Shown here in pieces: positions 1 through 12,479 of a DNA stretch of 64,000 nucleotides (its first letter is position 1; each line of letters opens with the position of its first letter). A program made the position numbers and the translations under genes. The notes beneath the pieces were generated by a model, which saw nothing but the letters and a program-made list of their open reading frames with translations, was not told the origin of the DNA and searched no databases. This DNA comes from Hymenopus coronatus. Lineage: Eukaryota; Arthropoda; Insecta; Mantodea; Hymenopodidae. The DNA lies in NCBI GenBank assembly GCA_030762935.1, contig CM060883.1, forward strand, positions 48,657,001 through 48,721,000, in the 5' to 3' direction.

Positions 1-465
1 CAGCTGACCAGGATGTGCTACATCTACTGTATTGCAATAGGGACATCAGTTTTCAGATCCATGCATACTGCTTTAATGCCTTTGTTTACTCCTGGAAGCA
101 TCTGTTGTGTGCTCCATTTTCATTTCTCACATCCTGTGAAGAACTGTATTTACTAAGAGCTGCTCTTACAACTGAATTAGGGATTTCAGGAAGAACATCA
201 AATACATGTACTGTTACTATTTGTGCATCTGCTGCTTCTATTCTGAATAACCTGGTGCTTATCTAGTAATTCATTATATAATGCTGGGGTGTTTACCTTA
301 AAATATATGGCTCACTCCCTGGTATGAAGCTGCAGTGTGTGTACTTGATCTATGTAGATTTCCATTTCCTTTACAATACAGTGATGTATTGTAAAGGATT
401 GATGGTCTTGTTGCAGTTTGTGGAAACTGAATTTTAATGATGTTTATTCTTCAGCAGTTTTCCAT
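1..465. other. Unannotated AT-rich sequence
   Basis: A frame of 83 codons starts at 15 but has no recognisable motif. I see no splice signals that would support it and no repeat match within the window. Confidence 0.3.
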
Positions 466-666
466 GTTTGTTTGTTTGTTTTTTTTTGTTTTCTTTATAT
501 AGCCATATCAGGGGCTTTGCAGTAGAAACAACTTGTCTGTAGGTTTTTTACGTTGGGTTTAAATCAATTCTGGTTAAAGAAAAGTTCCCCACCCCAGCCA
601 GGAATCGAACCCAGGACCTCCAGGTGAGAAGTCAGCTCGCTGACCACTTGACCACAGAGGCAGTCC
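466..666 (-). mobile_element. tRNA-derived SINE, family A
   Basis: Read on the minus strand, a tRNA-like head has box A TGGTCAAGTGGTCAGC and box B GGTTCGATTCC. The body runs to a T-rich (poly-A on minus) end near 470. A second copy with the same body lies at 49091-49384. The acceptor stem does not pair and CCA context is absent, so it is not a functional tRNA gene. Confidence 0.75.
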
Positions 667-924
667 TATGCTTGTTTTTTGTGTTGGTTATTTGTGCAAC
701 AATGTAGTCTTCTAACCTCTACTCACAAGTTGATGCAATTTAAAGCTATTTACACTATTTAGCATTAAAATAACATTTGAATAATTATCTGATAAAATAA
801 ATATAGGTTTTTACCAATACCTGGAGATATTTTGAAAGCTCCTCGTAAGCTTATTTTGTTACAATTACTTATAATTGAACAGCTTTTATAACCTTGATTT
901 TTACCAGTCATGGCCTACTCTGTA

Positions 925-1105
925 CTGTGCTTTAGCCTAGTGCATTTTCTTATTTTCCTTCTACTTACAAGGAAGCAAGTAATAACACCAATTCTGTTAA
1001 TGTTTATCTTGATTAACATGATGTGGATAAAAGATTAATCTCTTGTAAGAATAGTTTGTATATGGAAGAGCTAAATAAAGTTATGTGAATGGAATAAATC
1101 AGTTT
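925..1105 (+). repeat. R850 repeat, 3' end fragment
   Basis: It matches the last 180 bp of the family (CTTCTACTTACAAGGAAGCA, AGTAATAA, GATTAACATGATGT and a decayed GTGAATGGAATAAATCAG end). It runs straight into the next copy. Confidence 0.75.
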
Positions 1106-1797
1106 TTTCTTTCTCTAGCACATATATACATACAGTGTACATAGTAGCTAGAGAAGGTATTGTATTCCACCCAAAAATCAAGATTTTATTAGAAATACAC
1201 ATTTTACGGTGCCCTGTATATATAAAAAAAAAACTTTAAAAAAAGGTCTGTGTGTGTGTGTGTGTGTGTGTCTGAATGCAAACAGTTTAGTATCTTCCAA
1301 GGATGGGACACAGAGATTTTGAGGAAAATCCCCCACCCCAAACCACCCTTTACATGGAAAAAATGACAAAATTTGTGATTTTCTGAAAAATGGCTCTAAC
1401 GATTTTAATTAAAATAGCATATATTAAAGATATTACATCACAAATAAGTTTATATCTTGAATTTTATGGGAATAGCCTCTGAAGACCTCTTTGTTATGAA
1501 TCAATTTTACTAAATTTTGCATAACTACAAAACCGAAAAAAACTTACTGCACAAAAAAAATGTAGATCTTGTTGAAACACAATTTATGTCATATACATTT
1601 ATTTTTGTGGTGCTGACCATTTTTGAGATATTCCTTGCTATTGGTTTCAGTTTTAAAATACTTAACTTTTCACATACAGGAATTTGTCAACTCCTAGTAA
1701 TGCAAAGAAACATTTCATCTGCATGGCAACCAACTTTTAAAGGATTTGACTAGCGCTTTAGCCAAGTATATTCCCATATTTCCCTTCTAGTTACAAG
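1103..1797 (+). repeat. R850 repeat, 3'-truncated copy
   Basis: It begins at the terminal palindrome (CTTTCTCTAGCACATATATA), has a (GT)n run at 1246-1270 and the block TGGCTCTAACGATTTTAATT, and breaks off after CCCTTCTAGTTACAAGG. Confidence 0.8.
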
Positions 1798-2034
1798 GTC
1801 GTGCCACTTGTAGTTAGAGCGGGTGTTAAACACTATAAAAAATTATTTTCAGTTTTGTTGTATTATTTCCTGTTTGCCTATTATTGTATTATTCATTCTG
1901 TAATACACTAAAGTAGCTTTTTCAATCTTTTGAGTATCTCTTATTCTATTTTCCCATTGTTACTTATAAAATCTTACTTCCGCATGAATTATAACAGTAT
2001 CACAAGTCTCCAAAGCAGCTCAATGGTTCGCTGC

Positions 2035-2340
2035 CACTTGGCAGGAACTAGAGTTTGTTTCCACTAAACCTGATCAAATTCTCCTGATGTTATGAACAAA
2101 GATAAAAATGGTGACACTGGCTCAGGGTCAATATTGTGCTTCTGGATTTGAGACAACAATATATCCAAATGAGGCATCACTGTATGGAAGAAGCTTAACC
2201 AGTACATAAAATTAGATTGTTGAGTAATCTGATAAAACCAGATTGCAGTGTTCTGATCACTCCTGTTCTGCAGATTGTTTGGAAACATTCAATAAACATC
2301 TCTCTATATTTCCATAGTGCATTAACTATGCCGGCCTGAA
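2035..2340 (-). pseudogene. hAT-like transposase fragment
   Basis: A minus-strand reading gives FPNNLQNRSDQNTAIW, FMYWLSFFHTVMPHLDILLS and QIQKHNIDP. The MPH-ILL-Q-QKR/H-ID pattern is one I associate with hAT-superfamily transposases (ZMYM-like, DUF4371-type). It is short and isolated, with no termini found. The assignment is from pattern memory and is tentative. Confidence 0.4.
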
Positions 2341-2567
2341 AATTCTAACACATTGGAATCGATTTTGGTAAACACTGTACTGCTATGTGTCAACTAAAGT
2401 GGCTGAAAAAGGAGGAAATGCTCTGAATATGGCAGAAGAATATCTTATTTTCTGTTATATCCAATTTAGCTTTCTGGATGACCAAATTTTCAACATGTGC
2501 ATATAAGTGAGCAAAATTAGTTTGAGTGTATATTTCCTTTAAGCATGCTTGTACACCAATTTATGTA

Positions 2568-3454
2568 CGAGGGTGATACAAATATAAACGGTAATTTTGA
2601 TTAAATATATACACAAGTGACTTCATCAGCATTTCTCAACATAGCCTCCTTCATACTCTACACATTTTTGCCAACGTTTTGGAAGCTTGAACATTCCTTC
2701 ATCAAAAAAAGTTTGAGGGCATGTTGACAACCATTGTGCACATGCTCCTCGACATCCTTGTTTTCAAAATGTTTGCCTCCAAGCGATTCTTTCATGGGTG
2801 CAAACAAAAAATAGTCTGGGGGGAGGCACAAGTCTGGATTATGGGGAGGGTGTTCAAGGGTTTCCCAGTGCATGTCCGCCATTGTTTCCATTGTGAAATT
2901 GGCAGTGTGAGGCGTAATGTCTTGGCGAAGGATGACATCTCTGATGGGTATACGACTTTTGCTTTGGTAGGCAGCTTTTACAGATATTGGCAAATTTTAC
3001 AAATTGTCAATAGTAAGCTTCTGATGAGATTTCTTTGACAGTGGTGCGGTGATCACCTTCATATGCTCTTGAACAGCATGGATGTTGTCATCTGTGAGAC
3101 TTGACTTTGGGAGTCGAACATGACCTTCGTCTTCCATAAATTCTCAGTCGCGCTTAAATTGTCTGGCCCAAGTAAACACTCGATTCTACGACAGTGTAGT
3201 GTCTCCAAACTGTGCCCTTAAACGAGTTAAAATCCTTCCTTGGTTAAAAACTTGATAATAAAGCATTGCACAACAGACGAAGGGACTTCTTGCTCACCCA
3301 TGGCTGTACTGACACTAGGACCTAGCAAAGCAGCTAACAAAGCTAGTTCCCCCTCCCTAATATACTGACCTTCAACCCCCCATTCCACCGCCCCACTCTG
3401 AACCGCTTCCTCCGTGATATGCAACAATTACCGTTTATATTTGAATCACCCTTG
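2568..3454 (-). mobile_element. Internally deleted mariner-like element
   Basis: The terminal inverted repeats are about 30 bp: CGAGGGTGATACAAATATAA at the left and its near-perfect complement at the right. They are flanked by TA duplications at 2566-2567 and 3455-3456. On the minus strand, fragments of a mariner transposase remain: an N-terminal helix-turn-helix part (SSLTDDNIHAVQ) and a C-terminal part with ITPHTANFTM, LEHPPHNPDL and DYFLFAPMKESLGGKHF. These motifs carry the second and third acidic catalytic residues of the D,D34D type. The element is 887 bp against about 1.3 kb for intact mariners. Part of the catalytic core is gone near 2990-3040 and stops interrupt the frame, so it is dead. 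Confidence 0.88.
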
Positions 3455-3459
3455 TATCA

Positions 3460-4475
3460 TTCATTACTTGCATTAAATGTTTGACAAATTATATTTTCAG
3501 TTTTTATCAATTTCTAACTTACCGAGTTCATCACAGAGCTTATACCGTAAGTCATATGACTTAGTGCCTGCTAACTGTGGATGACTTTCTGATCATCATG
3601 GCTTACTACTTGTCCTGTTGTTGTATTCTACACATTTTGTGATGAGATTATGGTTTATTGGAATCTCAAAATGAAATAACAATAACTTGAAACAATATTA
3701 ATAGGCCAAAAGCAAAATTTAGTTTCATGTAGTAGTAAAATATTTTATTTCGTCTTACCAACAATGGGTGATTTGTATATGTAGAAGGATGGTAGCCCTA
3801 TAGTAGGGGGAAGTGATGTCACATCTCATAATGTTACTTCAAAAAGTGTAACTTAGTTTCAATAGTAACCAATTAGAAAAGAAATTCTTATGGAAATTTA
3901 TAATGTGGATATATGTATTTTTGTGAATTTTGTTGTATCACAGTAAATAGTTGAATAAAAATGTAAATGTTATGTTAATCAGTTTAATGGGAAAAGATGT
4001 TCCAATGCTGGGTAGAGTGAAAAAAAGTCAATGTTATATGAAGCTTCTTCTCATGTGTGAGATATGTGTATGTAAATCAAACTGACCTTCTGTTTGCATA
4101 GGCAATGTTTAATCATAAGAATAATTATTTCAGTGTTGTATATAAAACATGCCATTCGTATGAGTATTTTATGAGTTATAAAAGAAAATATAGCTTATTC
4201 TGGAAAAGAGGAAGTTGTGTGTTATCATTTGTATAATCTGATCATTCCTTAGCATCCTCTCCAAGAGTAATTGACTGCGATTTAAAAAAAAAAAAAAAAA
4301 AAAAAAATATATATATTACTGCAAGCAACGAGGTTAAGAGTGTCTACAGTGTTTCTTTACAACTGGCTAACCAAGGGGTAAACTAAAAAAAAAAAAGTAA
4401 TATTACAAAATTGGCATCTAACTAAGGGACAAACCTACAATTAGACCCAAAATATTGTCACAAATTTTGTCCATA
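3460..4475. other. Unannotated AT-rich sequence
   Basis: Nothing recognised apart from simple A/AT runs. Confidence 0.3.
4283..4318. repeat. A-run with (AT)n
   Basis: A simple-sequence tract of about 27 A residues followed by ATATATATA. Confidence 0.9.
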
Positions 4476-4479
4476 CTTC

Positions 4480-4735
4480 CATATAAATAATTTTCCCTGA
4501 ATATTCTCTTTAGTGCATGGTTGATTAGGCAACAGAGTTAACAATTTTATGTCCTTTTGTCAAAAAATGTGTCACTACCGCTGAGTTTCTCGCATCTCTG
4601 GAATTCATGCTCTTAAAATCTCCACAGTCTCCTCTCTATGTTTTGTTTCATTTGACCTGCAAAATAAATCCTTTCACAACCCTTGCAATCTATCCTGTAA
4701 TGCTTTTTTGTTTCTTTCTTTCTAGTTAGCTTTTA
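4480..4735 (-). pseudogene. Penelope-like element GIY-YIG endonuclease remnant
   Basis: A minus-strand translation gives HYRIDCKGCERIYFAGQ followed by KQNIERRLWRF and EHEFQ. This matches the core of the GIY-YIG endonuclease of Penelope-like retroelements (cysteine-bearing CKGC, degenerate YIGQT, then the N-IERRL helix). Stops and small shifts break the rest. No reverse transcriptase part is seen nearby. Confidence 0.6.
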
Positions 4736-4794
4736 TTTTATGGCAATAGGTGGAATGAAACTAATTTGAACACCAAATGTTGCTTTTGATTTTA

Positions 4795-5033
4795 AATAGC
4801 TTAATGCCCTTTAACCTGGTTGTTATACTGGACGATGAATGAAATTAGTGAAATGATATTCAAATGATCTTGGGGATCATAGAGTTTAAAGTTGCTCAAC
4901 ATTCCTCAACATTCCTCTGAGGAAAAACACCCATAAAAACCTTACTCTAGTAACTCACCTTAAGCAAGATTCAAACTTGGACCTGTTGAATGTGAGGCAG
5001 ACAAGCTACCGCCACACTACCCAGGCGGGCTTT
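4795..5033 (-). mobile_element. tRNA-derived SINE, family D
   Basis: The minus-strand head has GGGTAGTGTGGCGGTAGCTT (box A) and CCAAGTTTGAATC (box B). The body has AAGATCATTTGAATATC and CCAGGTTAAAGGGCATTAAG. A clear relative is at 25512-25749. Confidence 0.75.
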
Positions 5034-5616
5034 TAGAGTTTTGTGTATGTCTTATAAGCTTTATATGCAGTAGACTCGCGACTATCTATGGGTGGACTAA
5101 ATGCTTTGCAAATTATTACAGCAATTTTAAGGCTTTTTAAAATGTTAATAACAGTTTGTATAGATTGCATACCAAAATGATTTCTAAATTTATTTCAAAA
5201 TGTTTTGATGGACTATGATGAGCTGATGACTATATAATAGGTCTTCCTGAGAAACTTTTTGTTTTTATGGTACTTTGTTGTTCTCTGACCATTTAACCTT
5301 CAAATGGAATCCTTTGCTCAGAATATGTGAAGCAACAGAAATATGTAATTGGCTTCGACATTAAATGCACCTGTCTGTAAAAAGTGAGTAGTGGGAACAT
5401 TGAGAATTTGTTATATTGCTGGGCCACATGGTTGATTTTTATGCATGCACAGGGGGAGAAGAATGGTTCGATGATTATATCATGATCAACACACAAAAGT
5501 GTATTGTTATTCAACAATCCTGAATGACAAGACAGTTTACTAGATTACACAAAGGGATTCCCTGTGTTCGACAAATTAAGGTTTCATAAATTAAGAAGTT
5601 GATACCACAAAAATGC

Positions 5617-6462
5617 TTTTTACTTTCTCTAGCCCATATGTACATGTACATAGTGGTAGGGAAGGTATTGTTTTCCACCCAAAAATTTGATAAGATTTCA
5701 CCAGAAATAATGTTTTGAGTACCTGCGTCCGAAAAGTTTTATTTTTAGAAAAACGACCATGTATGTGTATCTATGGACAGCATAGCTCAACAACAAAAAG
5801 TCGATGATATACCAAACTTAGTAATAGGTTCAGTATGTGACACAAAGATTTTCAAGAAAATCTCCCACCCCCAACTACCCTTTACATGGAATATTTTTCA
5901 AACATTTTGATCTTCTCAAAAATGGCTGTAACAATTTTTATTAAAATACTACATATTAAAAATATTCACATCATAAATAAAATGTATATTTTGAATTTTC
6001 TGGGAATATCTTTTGAAGAGCTCTTTATTCTGGTTGAGTTTTGCAGAATTGTGCACAACTGTTAAGCCGAAAGAGATACACAAAAACTTACTACACAAAA
6101 ATGTAGACTCATTAAAACACACAATTTATGTTACATACATTTTTCTTGTAGAGCTGACTGTTTTCGAGATATTCATTGTTATTGGTTTAAATGTCAAACC
6201 AACTTTTCTCAACTGAGACCTGCAAAGCGAACTGAACCTCAATTGTTTAACATAGTGACCAGTGTTTAAAACATTTGACTACCACTTTAGAATAATGTAC
6301 CCCCTTATTTCCCTTCTACTTAGAAGGAAGCAAGTAATAGGGCTAATTCTGCTAATATTTAGTTAGATTAGCATGACATAGATAATAGAATGATTTTTTG
6401 TGAGAAAATTTTGTTTTTGGAACACTAGAGAAAGTTATGTGAATGGAACACATACGATTTTT
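5617..6462 (+). repeat. R850 repeat, full-length copy
   Basis: The copy is about 845 bp, from TTTTTACTTTCTCTAG to GTGAATGGAACACAT-cgattttt. Its ORFs are short and not shared with other copies. Confidence 0.85.
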
Positions 6463-6658
6463 TAAAATAAAAGTTGACTTATCAGTAGGATTTGAAAGGC
6501 CTTACAGGTGTATTTGTATGTAAATAGAGCAGAATATATAGTATATAGTGTTTGTGTACTGTAAATGAAAGAGCTATAAGATTGTTAAAAACATTTGACA
6601 TGCAAAATAAATCAACAATGGGTGCTTGATAAATATATTGCAGTGACAGAGACTTCTA

Positions 6659-7536
6659 TAAAAATCTGATGTGACTTTCTCCACATCAGTAACAAATTAT
6701 TGTTAAATTGTTCTATCTACTTTATGATAGTCGAGATAAACGTTAGCAAAACTTGTCTTAAATACTTGCTTTCTTCTAATTAGAAGGAAAATAAGGGAAT
6801 ACACTAGACTAAAATGATAGTCAAGTCTTTTAAAAGCTGGTTGCCATGTGGTTGAAATCTGTTTCTATGCAGGCCAGGAATTCACAATTTACCAAGTGAG
6901 AAAAGTTTAAGTATTTTAAATCTGAAACAAATGACAAAGAATATCTCAGAAATAGTCAATTCCATGAAGAAAATGTATATAATATAAATTGTGTGTTTAT
7001 ACCTGATCTGCATTTTTTTGTGAAATAAGTTTTTGTCTATATCTTATGGTTTACCAGTTAAACAAAATTCAGCAAAATTCATTCAGAATAAAGAGGTCTT
7101 TAGAGGCTGTTCCCAGAAAATTCAAAATATACATTTTATTTGCCATGTAAATATCTTTAATATATAGTATTTTAATTAAAATTGTTAGAGCCATTTTTGA
7201 GAAAATCTAAATTTTTGAAATTTTTTCGAAAGTAAAGGGTAGTTTGAGGTGGAGAGATTTTTCTCAAAATCTTTGTGTCGCATCCCTGGAAGATATTAAA
7301 CTTAAATACAAAGTTTGGTATTTTACTTACTCTTCATTTTTGGAGTTATCCTGTTCACACATGCGTGCACGTGCACGCACACACACACAGAGAGACCTTT
7401 TTCTAAAAATGCTTTATTTGGATACAGGGGACCCTAAAACATATATTTCTGGTGAAATCACAGAACAAATTTTTGAGTGGAATGCAATACCTTCTCTATA
7501 CACTTATGCACATTGTACGTGTAGAGAAAGTAAAAA
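6659..7536 (-). repeat. R850 repeat, full-length inverted copy
   Basis: It runs from AATCTGATGTGACTTTCTC at the left to TACGTGTAGAGAAAGTAAAA at the right. With the copy at 5617-6462 it forms a tail-to-tail pair about 200 bp apart. Confidence 0.85.
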
Positions 7537-7604
7537 GGTGAGTAAAAGGTCAATTTCTGCACTGTATCTATCTCAATATGTATGAATATACCTCACCTTA
7601 ATTT

Positions 7605-7965
7605 CGTTTCGTAATTGGCTTACTCTTCCCGGACTGACACTCCCCTAGGACTTACAAGCCATGCATAGAGGTCAGAAGCTTGTCCGGGAACCAAACAACA
7701 GAATGAGAAGCTGTGACAAGGGGTCAGTCCATAGCCAGACATGAACATGAGGAACAAGGATGATATGAAATGTAGGTGAAATTGATGATAGGAAAGATGG
7801 TGGAGCAATCGATGGAATGAGTGTCAAGGGAAACTGGAAGACCTGGAGAAAACCTGCCCAGATGCCGCTTTGTCCACTACAAATCCCATATGCAGGAGCT
7901 TGGGAGTGAACCCAGACTACCTAGGCGAGCGATCTAGCCACTCAACCACCTCACCTTACGACCAT
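7605..7965 (-). mobile_element. tRNA-derived SINE, family B
   Basis: This ~350 bp element is read on the minus strand. The tRNA-like head (GTGGTTGAGTGGCTAGATCG, box A) is degenerate at box B. The body includes GGCATCTGGGCAGGTTTTCT and ends with CTAGGGGAGTGTCAGTCC and GCCAATTACGAAACG. The same layout is seen at 29941, 42353, 47052 and 51850. Confidence 0.75.
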
Positions 7966-8309
7966 TTTTGGATTAACCATTATTTTACTATATCCACAAT
8001 AGTGTTCTCTTCAATTACCACAAATAATCTACTGTATGCATGTTTCAAGTCCTCAATATGGTTGTTGCTCTTGCTTTCAATGCAGAATCTGCTTGTACTT
8101 TCTTCCCTTCAAATTTTCCAAAATCTGGGGACGAGAAGCCTTACTCTTGTGTATCAATGAGAAGAGAATATGGCAATGCAGTCATTAGCTGTCTTGCTTC
8201 TCAGTATTTTGCAGATATGTAGGGACAATATTTCTACCTTTATTAACCTGTTTTAAAACTCGAAACTGTGTTTATCAGTGTCTTTATTTTTTGGCTGTTA
8301 AAAAATGTT

Positions 8310-8680
8310 GTCTCCAATTATATCATATGCACTTTTGTTGTAGAGTTGTCTGTCTCCAAGATATTCCTTGTTATTGGTTTCAATTTTAAAGCACTAATAC
8401 TTTTTTCTGACAGAAAGTGTTTATTTTTCTTATGTTCTTATGTTCTACTCCTGGCCAAGCAAAGAAGTCAATTTCAATGACAATCACATAAAAATAGCTT
8501 TTAAAACATTTGACTATCACTTTAGCATAGTGCATTTCTTTAATTCCCTTCTACTTATAAGGAACTAAGTGATAATGCTAACCTTATCTCAATGAGCAAA
8601 GTGTAGAAAGAATAATCTTTTGTAAGAAGTCTATTTGTAGAACAGTTAGAGAAATTCATGTGAGTGTAACACATCAGCTT
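8310..8680 (+). repeat. R850 repeat, 3' half
   Basis: It starts within the AGATATTCCTTGTTATTGGT block and ends at GTAACACATCAGCTTTTT, directly followed by another copy. Confidence 0.75.
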
Positions 8681-9410
8681 TTTACTTTCTCTATACGCAC
8701 TATGTACATAGTGTATAGAGAAGGTATTGTATTGCGCCCAAAAAAAAAAGCATTTTTAGAAAAATGTCTGTCTGTATGTGTGTGTGTGTCTGTGGACACT
8801 TTCTCAAAAACGAAGAGACTGTTAAATGCCAAACTTAGTATTTAAATTCGGTATGTTGCAATGATGCGACACAGATTTTCAAGATTATATTCCCACCCTC
8901 AGCTACCTTTTACATGGAAAAATTTCGAACATTTTGATTTTCTCAAAAATGGCTGTAATGATTTTGATTAAAATCTCTTATATTTAAGATATTTACATGA
9001 CAAATAAAATGTATATCTTCAAATTTTTGGGAATAACATCTGAAGACATGTTTATTCTGGATGAATTTTGCATAACTGGTAAACCATAAGAGATAGGCAA
9101 AGACTTACTCATCAAAACATGTAGATCTTAAAACATACAATTTATGTTATATACATTTTTTTCAAGGAGTTGGTCATTTATGAGATATTTCCTTGTTATT
9201 AGTTTGTTTTAAAATACTTATACTTTTTTCATATGGCAATTTGTCAACTCCTGTCTGCACTTCGATCATATAGCAACCAGCTTTAAAAAATTTGACTATA
9301 GATTTACCCTATGGTACTCCCTTATTTCTCTTCTACTTACAAAAAAGCAAGTAATAAGACAATTTCTGCTAATTTTTTCTCGATTAGCATTAAGTAAATA
9401 GAACACTTCA
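8681..9410 (+). repeat. R850 repeat, slightly 3'-truncated copy
   Basis: The terminal palindrome is intact (CTCTATACGCACTATGTACA...). It lacks about 65 bp of the internal block after the palindrome (CGATACCGAGATTTCACC is missing) and stops after the GATTAGCATTAAGTAAATAG block. Confidence 0.8.
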
Positions 9411-9414
9411 TATT

Positions 9415-11890
9415 TTTTTACTGAAAATGGTAAAAACAATAAATGACATCCAACTTAAGTTAACAGTCTTTTATTTAGTCTTTAAGTTTAAAACAAATAA
9501 CTAAATGAATGACTGAGACATAATTAAAAATAAGCAGAACCTCTGTGACATGTAATTCTAACCTTTGCTTTTAGTGTTTTATTTCACTGTGTTATATCAA
9601 TGGACATTTCTCAAGTAAAAGCAATACATATTTATAAACAGAATGATTGGAGCGCTGATTATACAAGCACACCTTATATAGATGATGATTTTGTTTCTTG
9701 TCGCTGACAAATGTTGCCTGAATCTAGTTTAAATTAAGTTACAAATATAAAAATAATGCATATAAGCATGTGCCTGACCCAAGTTTAGTTCATAGTGGTA
9801 TAAAACGTTTTCAAGCTTTTATAAAAAAAAAAAATTCACTTGAGATGCAGTTTCTGATTTAAACAAGTTTTACTTATCTGTATTTGTATTGGTAAATGAA
9901 GCATATTCTTATATTTCATTTATATCAGGCCTTTAATGATTCAAACTCTTTTATATAAAAAAAAGCAATACATTATTTGTCTTCTTTTAATGGTGAGCTT
10001 AGGAGCAATAATGATATAAACAATTATTCTATAACTAGAGGCTATATGGTTTGGAAGGAATATGTAATGTCATCCTTTAAACAAAAAAAGAGCTATTGAT
10101 GAAGAATTTAGAAATGTGTATGAACACTTAATTTTAATCTTTCTTTAATCTCTTTGAATAGAGGGAATATTTGGCAACAGATACTTCATCTTTCAGATGA
10201 GTGAGAATTTATGACTGAGTCAGAGGTCATATATGTCTCATAACACAAGTTATGAGATTCCTAAAGTGTCTTTATTATATATAGGAATGATATAAACTTT
10301 TGTAAGTGATGTATATTTCTTAAGGCAGCCTTTGCATTTACAGGAAAATAACAAATATTTGCTTAAGTTTAAGGAAGAGAATAACTGTCAAATGTAAAAA
10401 AACAAAAAGTTATGCGCTTACCTGGGCTTTCAAAAATCAGGGAAGAGTGTTTAAGAATTATTACTGATATATGGGAACTTCGTGACAGTGATGTGTTTTA
10501 TCAATTGAAATTAAATAGTTGAGTCAATTTTGTAACACTACATCACTTATTGGAAAACATGTTTTAGTCGACTAAAGGAAGTAACAATGGAAGCACATGG
10601 CTTCTAAACATGTTTTCTGATAATAAAAGTGAATGATATAGTGTTACAAAATTGACTCAACTAATTCATTTCAAATGTTTAAGAAACCAAAATTAATTAT
10701 TTGAATCTGCAAATATCTGGATCAAGTGCTAGTCCATAGTAATCTTGCAAACATTATGATAGTGCATAAAAACTGTACTTGCTTTTTTGTCACATATTTC
10801 AATAATTTTTGTACTGAATTTTAAATTAACTATATCAATGAATTAAGCTATTTAACAAATTACCTCCAGAAATTAAAGCAGTCGCAGAGGTGTCAAAACG
10901 AAAATCTTAACTTAAAACTGAAGGTATATCTATTAAACAGATGCTTATACAATTTCGATATGCTATAAGTTGTGATTCTGTATAATTGTATATAATGACA
11001 TGTCCAAAATAAATATTATTATTATTATTATTGTTACACCACAAGTTACATTTTGCTCTGAAATAAAGAGTTCAAAGAATAAAATGGCATTATAATCTAC
11101 ATCTAGATCAACTCCTAAGAGCACATATGTAACTTACATCCTGAATTAAGATGAGATTATATGAACAGCAACTTTCTTTTTTCATCTTGAATTTGTCCAG
11201 ATTAGAAATCACATTTTCTTTTTAAAATGAATGGTACATGGCCATTTCCCACTAGTCTAATTTATACAAATTAACAGTCATTGGCACAGAATGAATTGCA
11301 TGTCAGCAGTGCTTTTTGAGTTCCTTGTTATGTCTGTGGCAAGCTGATCAGATGCTGCCTTATTAACAAATATTAAATATGCATGATTAGTTTTACATAC
11401 CTACTTGAAAACTTCTTGAAATTATAAGCAAAAAAAAAATTCCCTTGTCCAGCAAAGCATTATAATTTTGCGATGATGACCTGACATTTAGAATGCATAA
11501 AATGTTCAGTGTAGTAAATGTACAAAAATTGTATACAAAATAAATAGGAATTCTGTTATAAGAATGCTTGAAAACTTGGTAGTACTGCTGTCCAGTACCA
11601 CAATAAATACAAATTAAAATAAAGAACATTTATATTCCACAACCATAAGTGATTAAAATAAATAATTTATGAGGGAATAGATATGCAAAGAATAATCCAA
11701 TTACATCAATGAAGTGTCAGTATCAGGCAGCTGCTTCAAAACCGAAGTGGTGATTTGATGTAAAGTGCGTTCATAATATTTGGCATAAACATGTATTACG
11801 GAATGTAGTTCCAATAGAATAAACCTGTTATGATTAGAACTCCTAAGCATAATCTTAAAAGAGAACCAAAGTTTCATTATTATGAAATAT
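9415..11890. other. Unannotated AT-rich sequence around a small foldback
   Basis: Apart from the foldback at 10516-10665 and an (ATT)n tract near 11013-11031, I see no gene or repeat. Open frames are short and without motifs. Confidence 0.3.
10516..10665. repeat. Small foldback (MITE-like) inverted repeat
   Basis: Arms of about 50-60 bp beginning AGTTGAGTCAATTTTGTAAC at the left and ending with its complement at the right surround a core of about 45 bp. The inner parts (AAAACATGTTTTAG, CTAAACATGTTTTCTG) also pair. No flanking duplication is obvious and no coding capacity is visible. Confidence 0.75.
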
Positions 11891-11894
11891 TTGA

Positions 11895-12176
11895 AGTTTC
11901 ATGTTGTCCATTAACATGCGGAATAAAAATAAATTGTGTATTCCTACTCATAAAACTAAGCAATTTAAATATAATAGCTTAAAACTTTATAATAATTTAC
12001 CATCTAGTCTGAGGAATATAGTGTCTGTTAAAAAATTCAATGCTGACTTAAATAAATTCTTGCTTTCTATCCTATTTTACTCAGTCGAGGCATTTAATCA
12101 ATATTGTATACCTAATCAATACAGTGTGCTTACAAATAAGTTGCTGAAAGCAACAGAATATTTAAAATCCAAATAA
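11895..12176 (+). pseudogene. LINE reverse-transcriptase ORF, C-terminal remnant
   Basis: The frame gives NMRNKNKLCIPTHKTKQF, SLKLYNNLPSSLRN, VKKFNADLNKFLL and FYSVEAFNQY. This pattern (xTRNKxxLxxP, IKLYNxLP, FKxxLKxFL, YSVxEF) is typical of the very C-terminus of CR1/Jockey-group LINE ORF2 proteins. The stop at 12174 is followed by about 300 bp ending in an A-rich run at 12465-12478, probably the 3' UTR and tail. Confidence 0.6.
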
Positions 12177-12479
12177 ATGCTGAGCTCCATTTTTCAATAT
12201 ACTCAATGCCAAAATGATGTTTATAATCAGTTAATAGATTTTTTGAAATTGTTTCCTTAAGTAGTTCATTACGAATGTGTATTATGTTTTTCTGTATACA
12301 AACTCTTGTTTTGCATAAATGATATGATAAATCTAGGTCTGCAAGGCATTTTTGTGACATATGCAAATATTTTCCATTAACATGGCTGCATTTATTGTAT
12401 CCATGTATTTATATGTATTTTATGTTAACTTGAGTGTCCAATAACATGTATATGTTTCAAAGGTAAATAAAAAAATTAC